Shown: one piece after another, positions 1 to 10,000 of the stretch
Position numbering within the stretch: the stretch's first letter is position 1
How the letters are laid out: each line of letters opens with the position of its first letter
Source of the DNA: Euryarchaeota archaeon UBA486
GTDB lineage: Archaea; Thermoplasmatota; Poseidoniia; Poseidoniales; Poseidoniaceae
Direction of reading: 5' to 3'
Assembly: GCA_002497765.1 (NCBI GenBank)
Contig: DAET01000046.1
Coordinates: forward strand, 24,473 to 44,275
Length of the DNA stretch: 19,803 nt
The notes under the pieces: generated by a model
Database searches by the model: none
Told to the model about the DNA's origin: nothing
The model's input: only the letters and a program-made list of their open reading frames with translations
Program-made: the position numbers and the translations under genes

Positions 1-402
1 GGCGGCCACGCTGCCAAGTGGTTCGGCTACTGCAACGGCGAAAACACCGTTTCCGAGGCGGACTGCCAGGAGACCTCCTACACGATTCCCGATGAGGCCG
101 ACAACGGGCTCAACCACGAACCCTGCACCATCTCGATGGCCAAGACCAGCGCACCCCACACCGGTGGCAGCCAATTCTTCCTCATCCCCAGCGACAGCAC
201 CCCCAGCTGGTTGGATGGACAACATACCGTGTTTGGTGAGGTCACCAGCGGCTGCGACCACGTGACCGCCATTTCGGGCGTCACCACCGGAAACAACGAC
301 AACAGCGACCAAACCAGCGGTGACCGCCCAATTCAGGATGTGAAGTTGGTCTCTGCCACCTTTGTCGGTTCGGAAACCAAGCCTTGGTACGAGTTCTGGT
401 GA
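1..402 (+). CDS. Cyclophilin-type peptidyl-prolyl cis-trans isomerase (3' part)
   Basis: This is the C-terminal 133 residues of a cyclophilin; the frame is open from base 1, so the start lies outside the window. Cyclophilins catalyse cis-trans isomerisation of Xaa-Pro bonds and help proteins fold. The cyclophilin core is clear: CTISMAKTSAPHTGGSQFFL followed by SWLDGQHTVFGEV. These hold the residues that match the Gln/Phe and Trp-Leu...His binding-pocket positions of human CypA. The stretch before the core carries three cysteines (in GYCNG, ADCQE and EPCTI), and a fourth lies in SGCDHV. This is more than usual and would fit disulfides in an extracytoplasmic, possibly lipid-anchored form, but the N-terminus that would show a signal peptide is missing. 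The protein ends in KPWYEFW and TGA at 400-402. The family call is secure; the location in the cell is inference. Confidence 0.92.
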   Translation, partial: GGHAAKWFGYCNGENTVSEADCQETSYTIPDEADNGLNHEPCTISMAKTSAPHTGGSQFFLIPSDSTPSWLDGQHTVFGEVTSGCDHVTAISGVTTGNNDNSDQTSGDRPIQDVKLVSATFVGSETKPWYEFW

Positions 403-444
403 AGTGGGCATCAACAGAAAGGGCCTGCGCTGCAGCGGCGGGTC

Positions 445-474
445 AACCCTGTCTGAGGCGTGAAGGGTTTTCTT
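445..474 (+). terminator. Possible hairpin terminator after the cyclophilin gene
   Basis: AACCCT (445-450) and AGGGTT (464-469) form a six-base inverted repeat with a 13-base loop. The downstream arm runs into a pyrimidine-rich TTTTCTTC stretch. It lies 43 bases after the cyclophilin stop and just before the aconitase start. The T run is short and interrupted, so this is only a weak candidate. The AT-rich TTCTTCATA at about 470-478 is also at the distance expected for a TATA element of a leaderless aconitase transcript. Confidence 0.3.
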
Positions 475-502
475 CATAGACGGCTGGGTTCTCGGTTGAA
501 AC

Positions 503-3172
503 ATGGCGACTTTGGACCCCTTCAACGCACGCAAGACCCTCGCTGTTGGTGGCGATTACTTTGCGCTTGACGCCCTCGATGCCAACGGTATTCCCACGGC
601 TCACCTGCCTTATTCCATCCGTATTCTCCTCGAAGGTGCGTTGCGTGGGAATGACGGGTTCCTCATCACCGAAGCGGACATTCGAAAGATCGCTGCCTGG
701 ACGCCCGACGGTGAGCGCGGTGAGATTCCGTTCCGACCTTCCCGTGTCATCCTCCAGGACTTCACCGGTGTCCCCGCCGTGGTGGACCTGGCAGCCTTGC
801 GAGACGCCATGGTGGAAATGGGTGGTGACCCCGAGAAGGTGAACCCCCAAGTGCCTGTGGATCTGGTGATTGACCACTCGGTGCAAGTGGATGTTTCGGG
901 TTCCAGCAGCGACGCCCTTGACATGAACCTCGACATCGAGTACCATCGAAACATGGAACGCTACACCTTCCTCAAGTGGGGTCAGCAATCCCTGGCCAAT
1001 TTCCAAGCCGTACCGCCATCCCGCGGTATCGTTCACCAGGTCAACCTGGAATTCCTCGCCAGTGTTGCACGCCAAGAAGAAGGCGTCTGGCTGGCCGACA
1101 CGTTGGTGGGAACGGATTCGCACACCACGATGGTCAACGGACTGGGTGTGCTCGGATGGGGCGTTGGTGGCATTGAGGCCGAAGCCGTCATGCTCGGTCA
1201 ACCCATCTACATGCTTGCCCCCGATGTCGTCGGTGTTCGATTGACGGGAAGCCTCCAACCCGGCGTCACTGCCACCGACATGACGCTGCGCATCGTTGAG
1301 ATGCTGCGTGAACACGGCGTGGTCGGGAAGTTTGTCGAGTTCTTCGGTGTTGGCATGAAGGCGCTTTCGCTGGCCGACCGGGCCACCATCGCCAACATGG
1401 CGCCGGAATACGGCGCCACCTGCGGCTTCTTCCCGGTGGACGAGCGCACCCTCGATTACCTTCGCTTGACGGGGCGCGAGGACGCCGCCGTTGCCGGTGT
1501 TGAAGCCTACGCCAAGGCGCAGGGCCTCTGGTGCGGCGAGGACGCTGCAGAGAAATCCTACACCGCCGTGCTCGAGCTCAACCTCGACGACGTGGTGCCC
1601 GCCCTGGCCGGCCCCAAGCGCCCGCAAGATCGCGTGGACCTCAACGACATGAAATCCCACTTCGTGGAAAGCCTCACCCATGAGGTGGGCCACCACGGCC
1701 ACGGTCTGGCGGCCGACGATCTGTCAAACGGTGCCATCGTGGAGATGAACGGCGAAATGTTCGATTTGAACCACGGCGATGTGGTCATCGCCGCCATTAC
1801 CTCGTGCACCAACACCTCCAACCCCGGCGTCATGATGGCGGCCGGACTCCTAGCAAGGAATGCCCGTCAGCGTGGCCTTTCGGTCAAGCCGTGGGTCAAA
1901 ACGTCCCTCGCCCCCGGCAGCCGGGTCGTCACAGAATACTACGAAGCCACGGGCTTGCAGGATGACCTCAACGCCATGGGCTTCCACACCGTCGGCTACG
2001 GCTGCACGACGTGCATCGGCAACTCCGGACCACTGCCCGAGCCCATTGAAGCCGCCATTGACGAGGCAGGCCTCATCGTCGGCTCAGTGCTTTCGGGTAA
2101 TCGCAATTTCGAAGGCCGTGTCCACGGCAAAGTCAAGGCCTCCTACTTGGCCAGTCCTCCGTTGGTCGTGGCCTATGCCATCGCTGGCAATTTAGAGATG
2201 GACCTCACGAAGGAACCCATTGGCTACGACCAGGAGGGCAGGGCCGTCATGCTCGACGAGATTTGGCCATCCGAGGCCGATGTCGATGAAGCCATGAAGG
2301 TCATCACGCCCGATATGTTCCGCCAGCGCTACGCCGACGCTATGAACGAGCCACGATGGAACAGTATTCCGGCCGAACCATCGCCGCTCTATCCATGGGA
2401 AGATGCATCGACCTACATTCGATTGCCGACTTTCTTTTCGGGTCTCTCGGCGACACCCGAACCCATCACGTCCATCGAAGGTGGAAAGGTGCTGCTCAAA
2501 TTGGGCGATTCCATCACGACCGACCACATATCTCCGGCAGGCTCCTTCCCAGCGGATGGCCCTGCCGGCCAATGGTTGGTGGAGCGAAACGTGGAGAAGG
2601 TCGATTTCAACTCCTTTGGCAGCCGTCGTGGCAACCATGAGATCATGATGCGTGGTACGTTCGCCAACGTTCGCATTCGCAATCAAATGGCCCCGGGTAC
2701 GGAGGGTGGATATGCTCTGAACCATGAAACGGGCGAGGTCATGTCGGTCTACGATGCTGCCCAAATCGCCGCTCCAAAAGTCGTGTTGGCAGGTAGCCAA
2801 TACGGGACGGGCTCCTCTCGCGACTGGGCGGCGAAAGGCACGTATCTCCTCGGTGTCAAGGCGGTCATCGCCACATCGTTTGAGCGCATCCACCGTTCCA
2901 ATCTGGTCGGCATGGGGGTGCTCCCGCTGACGTTCAAGGACGGTGAATCTCACGAGCAACTGGGGTTGACCGGCCACGAAGCCTTCAGCATCCCACTCAG
3001 CGATGATGTTCAACCGCTTCAGTGGGTGACCGTCACGGCCGACCGAGGCGACGGGACCTCCACGACGTTCGAGGCGCAGGTTCGCCTTGATACACCTGTG
3101 GAGGTTGAATACTACCGCAACGGCGGCATCCTGCACACGGTTCTCCGTGAGATGGCTCAATCCACCGCATGA
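503..3172 (+). CDS. acnA: Aconitate hydratase, AcnA/IRP type
   Basis: Aconitase interconverts citrate and isocitrate through cis-aconitate in the TCA cycle, in the cytoplasm. At 889 residues it has the usual length of the AcnA/IRP1 family (E. coli AcnA is 891). The three cysteines that hold the [4Fe-4S] cluster are present as Cys435 (in ITSCTNTSNP) and Cys501 and Cys504 (in GYGCTTCIGNSG), at the same positions as in E. coli AcnA. The N-terminal part contains LQDFTGVPAVVDLAA, DHSVQVD and GVGGIEAEAVMLGQP. The C-terminal swivel domain contains LGDSITTDHISPAGS, NSFGSRRGNHE and GSSRDWAAKGTYLLGVKAV. The ATG at 503 gives a normal AcnA N-terminus. No Shine-Dalgarno sequence precedes it, so a leaderless or very short-leader transcript is likely. 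The gene appears intact. Succinate dehydrogenase lies about 15 kb away in the same window. Confidence 0.97.
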   Translation: MATLDPFNARKTLAVGGDYFALDALDANGIPTAHLPYSIRILLEGALRGNDGFLITEADIRKIAAWTPDGERGEIPFRPSRVILQDFTGVPAVVDLAALRDAMVEMGGDPEKVNPQVPVDLVIDHSVQVDVSGSSSDALDMNLDIEYHRNMERYTFLKWGQQSLANFQAVPPSRGIVHQVNLEFLASVARQEEGVWLADTLVGTDSHTTMVNGLGVLGWGVGGIEAEAVMLGQPIYMLAPDVVGVRLTGSLQPGVTATDMTLRIVEMLREHGVVGKFVEFFGVGMKALSLADRATIANMAPEYGATCGFFPVDERTLDYLRLTGREDAAVAGVEAYAKAQGLWCGEDAAEKSYTAVLELNLDDVVPALAGPKRPQDRVDLNDMKSHFVESLTHEVGHHGHGLAADDLSNGAIVEMNGEMFDLNHGDVVIAAITSCTNTSNPGVMMAAGLLARNARQRGLSVKPWVKTSLAPGSRVVTEYYEATGLQDDLNAMGFHTVGYGCTTCIGNSGPLPEPIEAAIDEAGLIVGSVLSGNRNFEGRVHGKVKASYLASPPLVVAYAIAGNLEMDLTKEPIGYDQEGRAVMLDEIWPSEADVDEAMKVITPDMFRQRYADAMNEPRWNSIPAEPSPLYPWEDASTYIRLPTFFSGLSATPEPITSIEGGKVLLKLGDSITTDHISPAGSFPADGPAGQWLVERNVEKVDFNSFGSRRGNHEIMMRGTFANVRIRNQMAPGTEGGYALNHETGEVMSVYDAAQIAAPKVVLAGSQYGTGSSRDWAAKGTYLLGVKAVIATSFERIHRSNLVGMGVLPLTFKDGESHEQLGLTGHEAFSIPLSDDVQPLQWVTVTADRGDGTSTTFEAQVRLDTPVEVEYYRNGGILHTVLREMAQSTA

Positions 3173-3213
3173 ATCCATTAGATTGAAAATCAAATGAAGC
3201 ACAGACCCGCTCA

Positions 3214-3891
3214 ATGCGTCAACTCCGCGGCAACGTCAGATACCGATTTCGGTCCGACGACCACGATGTCAACATCGTCATCGAAGGCGATGCTCAGTGG
3301 GTGGCCAACCACGTGGACGAATTGGGTCTCACCGGTGTGGGTTGGACCATGCCAACGGGAACGCAGGTCAAGGCCAGCAACCTCTCCAGCGTCAGTCGAG
3401 AACGACAGGCAGCCGGGGAGAACATCGAGATGGAGGATGCGCCGGAGGACCAACCTCCAGCCGACATGGGGCCCACGCCCGACCCGAGTCGCATTCCCAT
3501 CGTGCGTCGTCCCATCGGTGAGTTGAATCTCCAAGAAAAATTGAATCAAGCAGGCCTCGAGCCGGCCGAGCGCCCGGACATCATCGAACTGATGGACATC
3601 CTCGAGGACATGGACCCTCCAATGCCGGTCCAAGGTGCGACGAGCGTCGATCCCATGGCCGAGGCGTGGTTGCGTGAACTGCTCCAACTCGTCGTTCGCG
3701 ACCACGGCAGCACCGGTCTTCGTACGGAAGACATTGAGGAGATCGCCAGCAGCAAGCTGGGCGGACGAGAAGGCACCGCCTTGGAAGTGTGGTTGGAATC
3801 GCTGTTTTCCGCTGGGAAATTGGTGAAGATTCACGGCGGGGATGCCACCGGATGGGGGCCCTCGCCGAGGTGGCTGTCTGGAAGGATTTGA
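3214..3891 (+). CDS. Hypothetical protein, two-domain, 225 residues
   Basis: I do not recognise the family. The N-terminal ~55 residues look like a small alpha/beta or beta domain (VRYRFRSDDHDVNIVIEGD, then WVANHVDELGL). An acidic, proline-rich linker follows at about residues 72-95 (MEDAPEDQPPADMGPTPDP). The C-terminal ~120 residues are mostly helical: an ELNLQEKL helix, a leucine-rich AEAWLRELLQLVVRDHG helix, then a short-helix and hairpin pattern ending FSAGKLVKI...GWGPSPRW. That last part could be a winged-helix-like fold, with low confidence. There is no signal peptide or membrane segment, so it is probably cytoplasmic. The start lies 41 bases after the aconitase stop with no Shine-Dalgarno. 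An AT-rich stretch (3178-3194, TTAGATTGAAAATCAAA) sits where a TATA element for a leaderless mRNA would be. A hairpin with a T6 run follows the stop, so the transcript probably ends there. Confidence 0.75.
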   Translation: MRQLRGNVRYRFRSDDHDVNIVIEGDAQWVANHVDELGLTGVGWTMPTGTQVKASNLSSVSRERQAAGENIEMEDAPEDQPPADMGPTPDPSRIPIVRRPIGELNLQEKLNQAGLEPAERPDIIELMDILEDMDPPMPVQGATSVDPMAEAWLRELLQLVVRDHGSTGLRTEDIEEIASSKLGGREGTALEVWLESLFSAGKLVKIHGGDATGWGPSPRWLSGRI

Positions 3892-3913
3892 GGACGAACC
3901 TTTCGCCTGAAAT

Positions 3914-3939
3914 TGAAGGGAGAAAAGCCTTCATTTTTT
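3914..3939 (+). terminator. Hairpin plus T6 terminator
   Basis: TGAAGG (3914-3919) and CCTTCA (3928-3933) form a perfect six-base stem with an eight-base loop, followed directly by TTTTTT (3934-3939). It lies 22 bases after the stop of the 225-residue protein gene. T-rich tracts end transcription in archaea even without a hairpin, so this is a good terminator candidate. It overlaps the most upstream possible TTG start of the giant surface protein frame, which argues against that start. Confidence 0.65.
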
Positions 3940-3992
3940 GAACATAAACGAGGGCTTGCGCCCAAGTTGACGGGGAACTTGAGTGCAAAGGC

Positions 3993-3999
3993 ATTATAT
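3993..3999 (+). promoter_or_regulatory. TATA-like box for the giant surface protein gene
   Basis: ATTATAT stands out from the GC-rich surroundings in the 141-base gap between the 225-residue protein gene and the giant surface protein gene. Archaeal TATA boxes lie about 25-27 bases upstream of the transcription start, which would put the start near 4020-4024. That is about 10 bases before the chosen ATG at 4033 and right at an in-frame GTG (4024). A leaderless start at that GTG is therefore a possible alternative. Confidence 0.5.
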
Positions 4000-4032
4000 C
4001 CGAACAGGCCGTCGCAGGAACAAGTGACGTCC

Positions 4033-7000
4033 ATGTTTACCCAAAACGACCTCTCTAAGGCCCGAATGCGTAGTATTTTCCTGACCGTATTGATGGTGCT
4101 CAGCACCACCGCTGCGCTGGCAACCACCGCCAGTGCGTCGGTTGCGCGTACCTACACCACCAACCGCGACCCCATGGACGTCGCCATCGGCGATTTCGAC
4201 TGCGATGGCCACAACGACATGGCTGTCGCCACGGACGGTACGCACTCCATGACCATCCTCTACAACGACGGCTTTGGCAATTTCAACGAACGCCAGGACA
4301 TTTGGGTAGCTGGCAACCAAAGTCGCAATGCAGACTGGGACGAGTTTGCCAACGTTGAGCAGGTGGAAGTGGGTGAATTCACGGGCGACTCGGCCATTGA
4401 CATCGTCATCTATCAGAAGAACAACCCGTTCAAGACCAACGACCAAGGCGCACCAGCCGGCGAACCCGGCAACGTCACCATCATCGAGAACGGTGGATGC
4501 AGCAACCGAGACTGGTCCATCGGCGAACGGTTTACCCACTTTTGGGTGTGGGACATGACCGTCGGTGACGCCGACCAAGACGGCAACGACGACATCTTCG
4601 TGCTCGACCTTCTGAGCGACATCACCACGCAGCGTGTCGTTACTTACCGCAGCCCGATCACCTCGGCCACCAACGGCATCCCCACCACGCTCGGTTCTTC
4701 GCAATCCAACACGTTCCGGTCGATTGAGGTCGGTGATTACGGTGAATCCCAGAGCGGATTGACCGGCGCATGTACGGACGACGACATCTTCCTGTTGCGT
4801 AGTGAAGGTCTTGACTACTCCACCGGGCAAGTCACCAACCCTGGCAACGACGACAACATCACCGTTATCGAATACGACTGTCAACTCCAGAACTACCCTG
4901 CAACGTACTCCTACGGCACCAACCAAGCCAACACCCACATCATCAACATGGGCGTCGCGACCACGGAAGACTTCTCCATCGCTGACATCGGTGGCGGCGG
5001 ATACGTTGACACCATCGCCGTGATGGACAGCAACCTCGAGAACGTGAGCTTCAAGCAAGCCTCAGCGCAAGGGACCTTCGGAAATTCTCAACTTGCCTAC
5101 TTTGGTCCATACATCTCGTGGACCATTCAGGTCGCTGATCTGAACGGTGACGGCGAGCCTGACTTCGTCAACCCCACCATCGCTTTCCAGCAAAACACCT
5201 CGGACTCCGCTGGTGGAAGCACGTCGAGTTTCTTCCTCAACTTCCCCACCACCGTTCAAGTCACCCTCTCTGACGGCAGCGGTGGGCACGTGAGCCCACT
5301 GTCCTACCCAGCAGGCCGACGCCCCTCTGCTGTGGCTGTTGGTCAACTTCAGGGCGGGGCCAGCTCGGCCCCAGACCTCGTGGTCGGCCACACCAACTAC
5401 AACTTTGGTGGCTGGCGAGACAACTTCGGATGGGATGGCCAGTACGACACACTCACGGTCGTTGAAATGGACAACAAAGACTTGGCCGTCACCGACCTCG
5501 AGATCTCACCCACCGACCGCTTCTTTGGCGTGGTGGGCGAAGGCACACGAACCATCAACGTGACTGTCACCAACACCGGCATGGACACCCTCAACGGTCA
5601 AACCGCCGACCTGGATGTCGAGCTGAAGGTCGTCGATGAGGCCAACTCCACCAACACCACCGTCTACGCCAACGACTGGGACTCTGCAGAAGACAAGACC
5701 GGATGCGGCTCTGGCTGTGCCTGGACCTTTGAGGAGTACGTGGACGGCGCCACCAACTGGCACCTCGAAACCAACCACTCCACGGGTGCCACCGGCGGTG
5801 GAAACAACGACGCCAACGTCTCTGCCAACTACATCAACCCGACCGACTTCATGTGGGCCGGGAACATGAAAACCAATTCTTCGGGCGACACTTGGAGCGG
5901 CTACGGCAAGAACTGGGACGACGCCATGGTCCTCAACGATGTTGACTTGACCGGTGCCGACCGTGCGTTCATGAGCGTTGAGCTCTTCCGCCATCTTGGC
6001 CTTGGTGCCCTTGGAAATTCCGACGGTACGGGCTTCATTGTTGGCGATGTCTGGGACGACCTTGCCATCGTTGAGATCGGCAGTGACGAAACGGGCTGGA
6101 ACCTCATCGGTTGCCCACAGCAGGCAGCCATCGAAGGCGCTTGTCCGTCCGGCGCTACCATTTGGGGTGGTTTCGACAACGATCGCGGCTTCAAGCAGAA
6201 CGCTTGGGGCGCAGCGCCTGAGAACATCGTCTACTACGGTTTGTTCTCTTCGGGCACCTACTACGGATGGGACAACTTCACCGAAGAAGACCTCGGTGCC
6301 TTTGACCTGTCTTTCTGGGCTGGCGAGACCGTCGACGTTCGCTTCCGCTTCCGCACCGGTTTCGAGGGCTCAACAGCTGACGACAACGAGACACGATGGC
6401 AGGGCCGCGACGGCTACGCCGTTGACAACCTAACCATTTGGAAGCAGAACACGGCCTTCCTGCCCAATCCGCAAACGCAGTCCACCACCATCGGACCGCT
6501 CAGCAACTTGGAACCCGGACAGGAATACACCACTTCCATCCAAGCCGACTTGCTCAACGATACCACCTATCGGATTTCTGCCGTCATCTCCAACAACGCT
6601 TGGGATGAACAGGACATCAATGACGATGTTATCGGTTATGTCACGCCGTTCAATCTCTACGACCCCACCGTGGAGTCCATTGATTTCTTCAACCCCGGTG
6701 GCCTTTACGCCGAGGGCACCTTTGACATCTCGGTGGTGACCAACAACTACGGTAACACCCCCGTGGACTTTGGCATTGAAGCAACGGTCTACTCCGCCAC
6801 CCCATCGGACGTGTACTGTGGTACACCTTCAGCGGTCTGTGAGGAAACCTTCGAGGGCGGCAGTGAAGGCTACCGCTACGAGGAGAACCAGCAACCAAAG
6901 GGCGCCATCTACAACGAAAACTCGTGTTCGACGAAGATCTTCAACAACAACGCCTACTGGTTCGGCCATCCCTGTGATACCGGCACCCTCGGCTACGACG

Positions 7001-10000
7001 ATGCCTGGGCCAACGAAACGCTCACCATCCCCAACATCGACTTGACGAGCATGAGCGGCGATTTCGTTTCGCTCAACTTCGAGTACTACGCTGATACCTT
7101 CTACACCATTGACCAGAGCGGTGGCGTTGACCCCAGTGATTACGCAACGATGTCGGTTGACTACGACAAGGACGGCGCCAACTACACCGGTTTGGTCTTC
7201 GCTCAGTGGAACGACTACAACGAAGACGGCACCTGTCAGAACGACGACGACGGCAACGGCATCATCAACGCCACCGAATCCATTGACCAAACCGAGTTGT
7301 CCTTCATCGGCGATCCGGCCAACACCGACGGCAGTGGCAACTACAACGTGTTCTTCAATTCCGATGAACTCGTCAAGACCACGAGCATTGACTTGACCCA
7401 CTTGTACATTCAAAACCGCTCTTCGCCTGACTCCAGCCAGTGGCGAGCGGAGTGCATGTCGCTTCAGGGTTCCATGGTTGATGTCCACTTTGATTTCCAG
7501 TCGGACGATGACGGCCGCAACGGCATCAATGACGGCTTCAAGGGCATTGGTTTCAACAACATCTCCCTGCAGGAATACACCTTCGTCCAGGACGCTGTTT
7601 ACACCGATTCCCGAACCAACGTCGATGCAGAAGAAGCCGCTACCACCGTTATCGCGAGCCACGAGTTCTTCTCGGGTGTCTATCGTTTGGACGTGAAGAC
7701 CACCTTTGACAACACCACCATCGGCAAGCCTTGGTACAACGACAACGAACTGTCGCAGGCCAACAACATCGAGCGCGTGATCTTCAACGTTGAATCGGTT
7801 GACATCTCCATTGGAAAGCCCGACATCCTCGCCTGCCACGACGACCAGAGCCTGGCTTGTGTTCTGCCCATCGACAGTGCGTTGACGCACTCGTGGGACA
7901 TCCAGGCCACCAACGGTGTGCTTGCCGGCGATTACGTGTTTTACATGGAAGTCACGGACATGGCTGACGGCAGCCAGGCGCACATCGTTGACTCCGGACC
8001 GGCCGTTTCCCTCCAAAGCCAGCAGAAGACCACGGTCTCCTTCACGCCTTGGAACGGATGGATGGACGGTAAAACATACAACATCAGTTTCTACGGCCGC
8101 CTCTCAGACGGCACCGAAACCGGCAACGAGCGCTACTTCCACGCGACTTTTGCCGACCACGTTGACGTGGCTATCCTTTCGGACACCTCGACCCGTACCA
8201 CGGCCATCAAGCAAGACTTGGCGATCCTCGGCATGACCTACACCCAGTATGAAATCAACGACTGGAGCACCTACTTCGACGCTGGTTGGTTCACGCACTA
8301 CGACAAGATCGTGCTGCCATGGCAGGACGTGTTGGTGGCCAAGGACACCCAATTTGGTGGCGATGGCTACTACCAGTACCTCGGTGAGCCCGCCCGCCGC
8401 ACCGTGCTTGAGAACTTCATGTCTGCTGGCGGTACCGTGCAGGCCCACCTTGGCCCGCTCGGCAGCCAAATTTACGGTCTCGACCAAGGCTTGGCCGGTC
8501 GCTTGCCGTTCGGCCTGGACATCCAGAGCCGTGATACGGCCAGCACCCAGGTCACCTACAGCACCATGGACCTCGCAGACCCCTACCACCCGGTCATGGA
8601 CAACATCGACGTCAACGCCTTCCAGGGCTTTGACGCCAACTCCGGTGTTGCACAGGCTGTGTTGAACACCAAGTCGGTCAGCACCAACAACGTGCCAGAA
8701 ACGTGCAACGGCTACATGGAAGACGGTGGCTATTTCCAGCGCCTTATCCGCTCAACCGAGGACATCCAGGACACCGTTCTTGGCGTCTGCAGCTACTTCT
8801 CCGGCGGGATGATCATCTCGACCATTGACGTGGCAACGCACTCCGAGCGCGCTGACAGCTCCACCTTCCCGCTGATGGGCAACCTCCTCCAGTACCAAGT
8901 CAACCCCTACCCCGATGGTTTCGGCACGCTTGGCAACGGTCTGGATTTGACCATCAATGGCGAAGTCCCCGGCATTGACCCCAGCACCGGCAAGTACGCT
9001 CTCCGCTACATGAAGAGCGATGCGACCTTGACCTTCGGCTACACGACCTCGACCACCGAGACCTTGCAAGCCGACTGGATCATCGACGGCCCCACCAACT
9101 GGGACGGCAGCACCCTCGCTGCAGGCGTCACCGGTCACTCCACCGAGATGTCGCCTGTGATGTCCTTCTGTAAGGCTGACCTTGCATCGCAAACCGGCTG
9201 TGCTCAGGGCGAGCAGTGGCACATCACGCTGATGCTCCACGACGACAACGGGCACGCTCGAACCATCGACGTGGTCGTTGAGACCAACGACGTCTATGCT
9301 GACGAGTTCCGACCAGAGGCCGACGCTGTCATCGACATGCGAACGGACTACGAAGACAACGTTGAGTTCATGGGAACCAAGACGGTCTCCAACGTGGAAT
9401 GGGACGTCCATCGCCTCATCCTGCAAGGCGAAGGCGAGGATGCTGAACTCATCATCCACTTCGACGCCAGCGAATCCATGGACATGGACGCTCTCGACGG
9501 TAACGGCATTGAGACCTACGAATGGAAGGTCCTCTTCGACGCACCGTACGGTGATGATTCGTTTGATTTGGACGGCCACACCTTCACGCAAACCGCTGCA
9601 AGCGGCGGGCAATGGTCCTACAAGTTCCAGAACGTCACGGTTGACTCAACCGGTACCACCGAGAACCAGATTCGTATTGAATTGGTCGTGTACGACAGTG
9701 CAGGCAAGTTCTCTGAGAAGCACCGAATGTACTTCGTCGTCGTGCCGGAAGGATACGGCGATGAAGAGCCGGACGTTCAGTGGAACCAGGCCAACCTTGA
9801 CCAGACCCAGTACACTGACGACACCATCACCCTCACGGGTCAGGTGCTTTCGGGTTCCGAGACCGGCGAGGTGTACGTTGAGGTGGCGTTCTTCCAGGAC
9901 AACCTGAGCGCTTCTGCAGCCATCAAGTACCAACTGGGCCAGCAGGATCTCTGGGCCAAGAGCGACAACTTGAGCGACGGCGACGAATTCTCGCTGACGT

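Noticed and set aside
443..1702. A 419-residue - strand frame opposite aconitase
   Set aside because: It is a His/Gly/Val-rich mirror translation of a highly conserved enzyme gene.
3913..4032. N-terminal extension of the giant surface protein starting at TTG 3913
   Set aside because: It overlaps the hairpin-T6 terminator and lies upstream of the TATA-like box; it would also bury the signal peptide behind 40 or more polar residues.
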